64,000 bases of DNA from Neofusicoccum parvum (Eukaryota > Ascomycota > Dothideomycetes > Botryosphaeriales > Botryosphaeriaceae). The notes beneath the pieces are model-generated. The model saw nothing but the letters and a program-made list of their open reading frames with translations, was not told where the DNA came from and made no database searches. This document shows, in pieces, positions 56,756 to 64,000 of the stretch; position 1 is the stretch's first letter; every line of letters begins with the position of its first letter. Both the position numbers and the translations under genes were made by a program. Location of the stretch: the NCBI GenBank assembly GCA_020912385.1, contig CP087221.1:1054001-1118000 (forward strand). Reading direction: 5' to 3'.

Positions 56756-57411
56756 ATGCCATCTCGTGCGACAGACCAACCCAGCGGTCGGCGTAAGCCG
56801 TCGTCGGTACAAGGGCACGCACAGGACGCCCACCCAAGCTCTGACAACGTTGATGTCTCCTCGATGGTGGACGCTATGCTCAAATCCGTAAGTCTACGAT
56901 CAGACTCGAGCTTAACATGACTTCTCTTTGACACCCAGGCATTCCGTAACGCCGCGGACCTGAGCTGGAAAGCCCGCAGTGTTGCTTAATTCTCTCCCGT
57001 CCACAGTCTCGGCGTTAGACGGGGAAACCATTCTCCCTCACCCATGGCTTCCAACTAACATGAGCATTGCAGACAAAGCAACGTAGGGACGCGAAGCGCA
57101 ATGCTCTGAAGAATGACTACCAAGCCAGCAAGACCGAGACCCGCGACAGCATCGACAAGAACTTCTCCAAACACGGAAAGAATGTGTAAGTGCAGGAATG
57201 TCACTGTTGCCCGGAGCTGCGGGAAGCCTAATGTCCCTTCAGTCTCATCATGCACCGAGGTCAGCTTGAACACCTCGTCGAACTGCTCAAGCGCAAGGAA
57301 GATATTGAGCGCCAAATGGCTGCCAGCGTCGAGACCCTCGAGCAGGCTTACCTTGCACGGGCCGCGGAGCTGAGAGCCGCACTCAACGGCCGTATTGAGA
57401 AGCTGCACTGA
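56756..57411 (+). CDS. Small coiled-coil protein, unknown family
   Basis: Three exons (56756-56887, 57073-57185, 57243-57411; 137 residues) closing in frame: SMVDAMLKS|TKQRRDAKRNALKNDY and SKHGKNV|LIMHRGQLEHLVELL. A polar N-terminus of 40 residues precedes a long, charged, mostly helical region with heptad character (DIERQMAASVETLEQAYLARAAEL) ending GRIEKLH. The first intron (185 bp) contains another in-frame exon-like piece at 56939-56989, so alternative splicing or a mis-set boundary is possible. An in-frame ATG at 56711 would add a hydrophobic MKLTKFLSLFSTAVA stretch, but the later ATG gives the more natural soluble start. I do not recognise the family; a small helical subunit of a larger complex is likely. 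Confidence 0.6.
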
Positions 57412-60014
57412 TGCTCCATCGCGGCTCCTGTTGCCGTCATCGTGAAAGCCACGTATCTCCTTGAGCGCGGGATGCTTACCTCTTTACTACGCTGCACGGC
57501 ATTTTTACGCAATTGTGGGGACTAGCCGCCTCGTCTCGGCGCGGGTTGCTCATTCCAGGGCCGCACAACCTCCTGCTCACCTGTTCGAAGGCAGGGTTAC
57601 AGACTTTGCAGCCTTGCTGATCAACAACGCGCATCTCTGCCGCAAATGCTGGACTGACTCATGAAGCAAGGCTGTCAACCGAGGGCGGCCCAACCAGCCC
57701 GTATATATGATGCAACATTTTCGCAGACATGACCGGGTCAAGCTTCGCCGTGCAAGGCGCAGCGGGCCTTGTCGCTTTGTGCGCTGACTCTTCCCCGGGT
57801 TATTTGCTGAGTGCGTTTCAAGAGGATCGGGTAGCTATGCAGGGAGCCCAACGATCTGCGAACGGTTGCAGGAAGCGAGGAGGAAAGGCGAAGACAGCAC
57901 ATTCGGCGTGGATGGAGATCATGCTGTGGCGAAGACTTGCTGTTAGCTTATTCCCCAATGGAGACTCGCAGCGCGCATCAGGAGAGCAGGAGGGCAGGAG
58001 AGCAGGAGGGCGCCGGTGAGCTTTGAGATTGAAGGCCGTGACATGCTGGCTGGCGAAACGGCCGGCTGGACACCAACACCATGGACCAGGTATTTTTTTT
58101 TTTTCCCCAGCGTGCGGCGAGCACACGACGATAACAGCGCGGTCCCGAGGCGGCAAAGCCCCGCGGCAATGATGCAGGTGCCCGCGCGCAGGGTCGGCAT
58201 CGGCATGCCCCGTGCCCCCCGGCGATTGCACATCAGCGATTGGCAGCTGGTTTTTTCTCGTGGCCCGCGTCACATGGGAATTGGCCGCGGGGGGAGCAAA
58301 AGACGGTGTTGGACGAGTCAGGCGCGCGAGTCGACTGTCGCGAGGTCGGCCGTGTTTCGGCGCACACGTACGAGAAAGGGGAGGGCCATGGAGGGGCGAC
58401 GCCACAGCTTAGCTCAGGGTTCAGCAGAGCAGGGTCCTCTCGCCGAGCACAGAGTGGCGACAGGAATCTAGGCCCTGCCCGCGCCCACGGCCCACGACGC
58501 CGGCCCCCGGGCGAACCACATCGGCCGCCCAACCCTCGAACTGTCGCGCGCGTCTGTCCATCTGACGAAGTGCCAGACGGCCTGGCTGCCACCGCTCTAG
58601 AGTGGCTCTTGCATGGCCTCTCTGCCTCCGTCCTCCACTGCCATTGGCTCCGCGGAGACAGCGCCGCCCGCCAACCCCGCGCGTCTGCTGCGCTCCTGCC
58701 GCGCTGCTGATGGCTGTCCGGTGGTTACACGCCGCACTAGGGGACGCTGGCCCAGAGTGCTGCGCTGCATGGCCTGATCCAACGAGTGATTTTTGAGGGA
58801 TTCCATCTCCTTTCGCCGTTGCATGATCAAACCCGCTGATCCTTCTGCTCGTTATATCTGTGTTTCGTTGGGTTTGCCGCCGTGGTACGCTTGAGGGACC
58901 GATGTCTAGTGCGTTTGCTTTTCCGCGGGGGCCAACATGCACCTCAGCGTCCGGCCTTGGTTCCAGGAAAACCCGTTCGTGACATACAGGCCCTGCGCCG
59001 GTCGCTGCATTCGGTCTGCTGTCTGCTCGAGATTCTCAGGCCCCACCGGCCGGCTGGAGCACTCGGGGCTTTCGCTGCCGCTGCCGCTGCCGCGGCCCTC
59101 GAGCCAGCAATCCCGCCGCCGAGCGCAGCGCACGCCCTCTTCGGCTCCACGTCACGAGAAGGCCGCGGAATTGTGGGAGCCAGATTTCGTAAGCCTTTGT
59201 CCGACGCGCTCGCTGCCAGCCGGCTTTTCGCTGACGCCACTTCGTCATGGAAACGTGGTCGGAGCTTCCACAAGTTCCACAAAGCCACAGGAGCGGACGA
59301 GAGGTTTTTCTTAACTGCTTTCGCGTTGGCGACCAAGCTCCTTGCTTTGGGCAATATGGGGCCTAGAGGCTTATCCCTGAAGTGTTGCGACGGCCTTTCG
59401 CACCAGTCGACGCCGAGTCTCTCGGAACATGGCGGGATTGGCGTAAGCGGTTTCGCGCCTTTCGCCCGGATTGGCGGGTCCTGCCAACGTTTGCGCATTA
59501 GATTCTGCTGCGTGCTGATCTCTCGGCGGCTAGAGGAATGGACAAGATTCCAAGGAAGCCAGCCAACATGAAACTTGCATGGCTGTAGGCTGGATGTGGA
59601 AAAACCAAGAGTTAGAGGATCAGGGACGGTCTAGACCAGGGGGGAAATTTTCGAGCACAGAAACCACCATGTACTACAGTTGACTGGAAATTGTAACGAG
59701 ACAGTAGATTCGCGAAAAGGACGGGTGGGACTGCGCCAAGACGGCAAGTAACTGGAAACTGATAGTATAGAACAAGCTAGATACGTACGGAACGATACGT
59801 CCGCAACGGAGTTCATGACTGATGTAGTCACATGGTAGGCATTAATTTCGTTGCTTTCGTGCGCAGTGTAGGAGATGCGACACAAGGAAAAGTGATCCTG
59901 TCCGACAGGTTCCCTTTCTCAGAAGGCAAAGTAATGTTCCGAGACAAAGGGCGTCCATGCGGTGCATTTACCTGGATTGTATCATTGCGCAATGTCCAGA
60001 CACAAATGGTACCA
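57412..60014. other. Long intergenic interval
   Basis: About 2.6 kb between convergent genes. A T-run lies at 58092-58104. Several 100-230 codon ORFs overlap on both strands in the GC-rich middle (58.0-59.5 kb) and read as Arg/Pro/Ala/Ser-rich. None has a domain, signal peptide or splice pattern, and I regard them as chance. The right end is the 3' flank of the YTH gene. Confidence 0.5.
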
Positions 60015-62084
60015 TCAGAAAGGTCGCATCTGGGGTCCAGCCACCTGACTCGGCATCTGCATTAGATGCATCACAGAAGGCCCAGCAGTTGGAGGTCCTA
60101 GCCTGTGGAACATTTGGATGAGACGCTTCCCAACACTTGGCTCAAGCTCTGTTCCGTCTCTTGCGATCTTTACCTCTCTGTTTGCGTTCCACGGATTCCG
60201 AAGCCCTCGCGTTCTGTAGAAGGGTAGCCTGTTGGTAGAGAGCCATTCGATTCTGAACGGCTTTCCCCATGATTGAGGTGTGTTTGGCCCATCCATTTCG
60301 GCTGGCTGCACCGACCCGTCAAGCGTAATCTCATCTTCTTCATCCTCAGAAAGATCTGCCTCCCAAAATATGGTACCTCGCGCAGAATCGTCAATGATGC
60401 GTCCTTTGGGTGCCCATTCGGTCGCCACTGTAGGGATAGATTTAGGGGTGTCCGTGGCTTCGGATGCTTGAGCCTCAGGAACGGAGTGGACGAGGTCGAT
60501 GCCATTGCCGTCAATCGCTGATGCCATACGGGCGTATCCAAAGTATTCGCCGGATTTGTTTGCCGAAAAGATGAGATACACACTCTCAGCAGCCTGTACA
60601 CAAATCAGCCAAAATAGTTCGACTTGTGGAGCAATCGATCTAGGAGATATTACATCGAAGGCTTTGTTGAGCACGTCTTCATTGTGAGATTGAGTCGCCC
60701 AGATACCATTGCGAACGCTTAGTTCCAGGTCCTGCAGGGTCAAACTCTTGACAATGAAGAACTTTTCCGTCACCTTATGCGCTCCGTCTTCCCGGGCATC
60801 CACGCTGTCAGTAATGCCATCCGCTTCCGGCTCAGGGACAACATCGCCTTCCGAAGGGGTAGGTTTTGGAGGCTGAGGCGACACGCTTTGCTCGGGTGAT
60901 TGACTCTGCTGACGGGGTATCGACATGGCAGACGGACCAGTCGGCACGCCAGAGGCAGGTGCAGCACTTCTACGAAGCCGACAGACCAGGCGGACACCGT
61001 GGAATCGCGAATCGTGGAACCTGTGCATGGCTGCAGTGCACGATGCCTCTGTTTTATAGTTGACAAAAGCGCAGTTGCTCTTCGAGATTAGGAATAGGCT
61101 TTCGATATCCTTGGTCGCTTCTCGGGAGAAGTGATCCTTCAGATCCACGACGGTGGTGCCAGGAGGGAGATTGCCGACCCACAAGGCGTGTCCAGACTGT
61201 CTAGGCTTGCGAGGCGGGCCGCGCGGAAGAGAACCATGGCCAGAGTCCGGATCAGCGGCCGCGCTGTCTGTAGGCACATTAGTTTGTCTCGAGAGACTGC
61301 GGATTGGCGATTACTAACCCTGAGCCGATCCGGAGCTGAAATCGCCTGCGATATTCGGCGCAACGCCTGCGGTAATGGGCATGAAACCCGTGGCCGGCAT
61401 GGCATTCTCAAGCCCAACGCCAGCGGCTGCCTGCCCTGCAGGCAAGCTCCCTCTCCTCGCATCAGGGTTGGCGCCATAGGCCACAGGCGGCTGGTTCATG
61501 GAAGGCTGCCCGTGGTACTGGGCGGGATAATACATGTAAGGCTGGGTTTGGGGGTACTGCATAAAAGATTGGGGCATCTGAACAGGCGCCATCGTGCGCT
61601 GCTGACCGGGAGCGAACGAAGGGTAGGAGGGCGAAAATTGAGAGGCGTTGTAAGTGGCACCGTAGGCGGGCTGCGAGGAGTAACCCATCGCGGCTTGCGG
61701 GTACTGGGAGATCTGTTGCAGTTGGTAGACCACTGCTGAAGTTGAAGCACCGGAGATGCCGCGCTGAGACGGATGTGGGGGCTGAACAGCGGGAGGACCA
61801 GGCATGGTCGACGAGTAGTCGGGGAGGGCAGCGCCCATGGCGCCCATGTGAAATGGCGATGAGGCATTGTAGGCGTACATGGGGTGCTGCTGAGACGGAC
61901 GCTGGACCTCTAACGAGCGGGTCGGATACTGAGACTGGAACGAGCTGGCGGAGACGGGCGGCTGCGAGTCGGCGTAGGCAGGGCTGCTGGTGTTGGGATG
62001 GGCAGGCGGCCAGGCTCCATGCTGGGCGGCAGTCCTCGCGTGCTCTGAGGGCGGAGGGCCGCTCTCGTTTGACGCATCGCCCAT
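60015..62084 (-). CDS. RRM and YTH domain RNA-binding protein (m6A-reader-like)
   Basis: Three exons (62084-61319, 61267-60654, 60593-60015; 652 residues); the joins restore SAQGDSAAADPDSG and NKAFDAAESVYLIF. The first 255 residues are a Pro/Gln/Tyr/Ser-rich low-complexity region. An RRM follows (about 283-355; LWVGNLPPGTTVVDLKDHF and NCAFVNYKTEAS as RNP2/RNP1-like parts). After a Pro/Glu linker comes the YTH domain (about 425-640): KFFIVKSLTLQDLELSVRNGIWATQ, VYLIFSANKSGEYFGYARM, WGKPFRIEWL and VGKRLIQMF. The Trp residues of GIWATQ and QSWGKP are the expected aromatic-cage positions for N6-methyladenosine. An acidic insertion of about 80 residues splits the YTH core. The start at 62084 is the first ATG of the conserved-looking exon; an upstream in-frame ATG lies near 62140. 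Confidence 0.88.
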
Positions 62085-64000
62085 TGGATCCTCCACAACC
62101 ACGGGCAAAGCGAACCACTGCTGCACCCAGACAAAGGCCATGTTAGCCCATTGCCTTCCGCAAGACAAAACGAACGGCGAGCGAGTGAAGGCGGCGCGGC
62201 ATCTGGCGACGATGGCAATTGAGTCTACATACCGCCTAAGTATACTCTCACGGAGGAGCAGCGCGACGAGCGTGGCGACGGAAGGACGGGCAGCCGAGCG
62301 AAGGATGCCAATCACGAAATGGAGAGTGCGAAGGAGAGCGTAAAGAAGGAGAGCAGGAATCGGCGCCCCGGAGCAAGAGCTCGCTTGGAGCGGGTCGAGG
62401 CAGATCAATCTTGGGGCGAGCCAGTGAGATGACGCCGGCGGGCGGTAGGCGGTGCTTGAGCAGACTAAGAGGCGGCAAAAACGGTCAGACTGGGAGCAAC
62501 CGAGAGAAGGCTGAACGGCGCGTCATCCTGGCAGGCACAGCGCGGCGTCCCTGGGAGCTCACCTTGCACGCACATGCGGGTCCGGCGGGCGGGAGAGGAT
62601 GGTCAGTGATCGGCCGCTGGGGCGCTGCCACGGCTCTTCCTAAAATATCACCTCGACGCTGCGGCTGGTGAGGTGGCGAGTAAGACCCTGGCCCGGCAGC
62701 GCGACGGAGCCCACGGGCGCGACGCCGTTCTGGCTGGACCGCTGCGTCGCCGCTGCGGGCGTGATCCTGGCGGCGCGTGGGAGCCTCAGACCTGGCTCGG
62801 CTAAAGGGAGGGCGAGAGCCCCATCTCCAGGGCCCGTAAATTTCGACAGCGCCGTGGCCGCGGATGCGCACTTGCAGGCGCGGCGGGCGCTGCCGGCACA
62901 GGGTCGTGGAATAATGCCGGCCGTGGCCTCCACGCTGCCTGTGGCGCCGCGCAGGGAGCACGGCGCAGACGCACGACGCACGACGCACGACGCAGCCCGC
63001 TCCAGGCGCCCGGCGGCAGTGCGAGTGCGGGTGCGGGTGCCCAGGTGCTGCTGCCCGCGCCGCCGCCAGGCGTGCAGGCCGCCAGCCCAGGCGCTGCGCG
63101 GCCGCCGGCCCAAAGCAGAGACATGAGTCTCGCAGCGTTGAGGTTCAGGTCCGACGTCACAGCTAACGACGGCCCAGAGCGCCAGGGATGCCGGCCGCCA
63201 GCCAGCCCCAGACGTCAGATGCCCCGAGGAATCAGCTCCGCCTGATGCACATTCCGCTTTTCCATGTTTCCCTGCGCGAGCCCGCGAGCCCTGCTCCTGC
63301 CGCGCCCGCTCCGCCGCTGGCGACTGCCTCGCGCCGCGCGCCTCCGCACGCCCAGCTTGAGCTCGCCCGTCGCGCTGGGGGCCGTCGCCCGCCTGCCGTC
63401 TTGCGCGCGCGGTCTCGCGGCGTCCTTGCAAGTCGGCTTCGCAAAAATAGCACGCTGGAAGGCGAACGATCGACGGCTAGACGCCCAATGCAGCTCCCTC
63501 CCGACGATCACAGGCCCTAGCCGGCCGTCTGCCACAGCCCGGCATGGTTTCTGTGGCGAACGCCCGCCGTGCTGCAGGGGGCCCGCGACACCTGACGACG
63601 ACTGATTACGCGACTCTGCGCGCACACGGCAGATGATCTTCGAGCAGCCTCGCGGACCCCGACTCAGCGCTGCGTCGGCGTCGTCCGCTGCCGGGAGCCG
63701 CACAACGTCGACGGACTCGGCTCCTACGCGAGCGCGCCCGGAGCGACTCCGTGCCGCCCTTTACGCGCGCTCTGCGGCGGCTACAACACCGATCCTTCTA
63801 TCGACACGTCCCCATGCCGGAACCGTCTTTGCCACAGCCCGCTTGTGGGGTCGCGCATGGTCTGCCCGGTGAGCCTGCTGTTCGACTCCCCGCTGTGTGG
63901 CGCGTGCACTGCCTCAAGGTGGTGTTCGCCCGGCCTGCCCAGCAAGCACGACACTCGCGGCAGTGTTCTCCAGATTCCTGCCGTGGGCGTGCTACTGCCC
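62085..64000. other. GC-rich non-coding sequence to the window end
   Basis: It contains the promoter and leader of the YTH gene and then about 1.5 kb of GC-rich sequence. ORFs overlap on both strands with Arg/Ala/Pro/Gly-rich translations and no recognisable domain. It may include the regulatory region or long leader of a gene beyond the window. Confidence 0.5.

Noticed and set aside
58882..59571. A 229-codon plus ORF in the 57.4-60.0 kb gap
   Set aside because: No domain, composition similar to overlapping minus-strand frames (58944-59498), and no start context or intron signals that support it.
62640..63431. A 263-codon minus ORF near the window end
   Set aside because: Arg/Ala/Gly-rich, overlapped on the opposite strand by similar ORFs; typical of very GC-rich non-coding DNA.
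63830..63910. Possible tRNA because of a GTTCGACTCC box near 63880
   Set aside because: The flanking bases do not form a T-stem or acceptor stem, and no A box lies at the right distance.

Overview
The window is nuclear DNA from a filamentous ascomycete (Pezizomycotina). The protein set is fungal: Pan1, Pho80-type cyclin, Rpa14, Ste24, recyclin-1, Pxr1, and a Cps1/GT2 glycosyltransferase. Genes have few, short introns (about 45-220 bp) with GT-AG ends and internal CTGAC/CTAAC-like branch sites, and they lie singly on both strands with many head-to-head pairs. Dothideomycetes would fit, but the sequence alone does not fix the class. I saw no bacterial operon, CRISPR array, rRNA or convincing tRNA.

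Layout. 0-1.1 kb: 3' end of PAN1. 1.1-3.7 kb: gene-poor, with two orphan exon-like stretches. 3.7-4.8 kb: a DUF7703-type seven-helix membrane protein. 4.8-9.1 kb: AT-richer block with one LTR (6409-6701) and broken coding remnants. 9.1-11.2 kb: an MFS transporter in three exons. 13.4-23.1 kb: the most striking block, three membrane proteins for a surface polysaccharide: an acyltransferase-3 protein, a processive GT2 glycosyltransferase (Cps1/hyaluronan-synthase-like), and a secreted GH16-like domain fused to a second acyltransferase-3 domain. 23.1-26.8 kb: another gene-poor block with coding-like relics.

26.8-53.1 kb is a housekeeping stretch: IDH1, BUD23, SVP26/TEX261, a secreted M20 peptidase, RRP17, tropomyosin, a securin-like protein, a DEK_C/SWIB protein, recyclin-1, mitochondrial bL34, Pol I subunit Rpa14, STE24, a Pho80-type cyclin, proteasome beta-1 (PRE3) and a Bem46 hydrolase. 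53-64 kb holds an orphan small ORF, PXR1, an unidentified coiled-coil protein, and an RRM-YTH m6A-reader-like protein, followed by GC-rich non-coding sequence to the window end.

Most of the second half is core growth machinery: ribosome biogenesis (BUD23, RRP17, RPA14, PXR1), cytoskeleton and trafficking (PAN1, tropomyosin, RCY1, SVP26), and cell cycle or phosphate control (securin, Pho80). The 13.4-23.1 kb block reads as one exopolysaccharide synthesis and acylation module and is the best candidate for an under-described system. Exon boundaries were chosen by eye from splice consensus, reading-frame phase and family conservation; all joined models close in frame.
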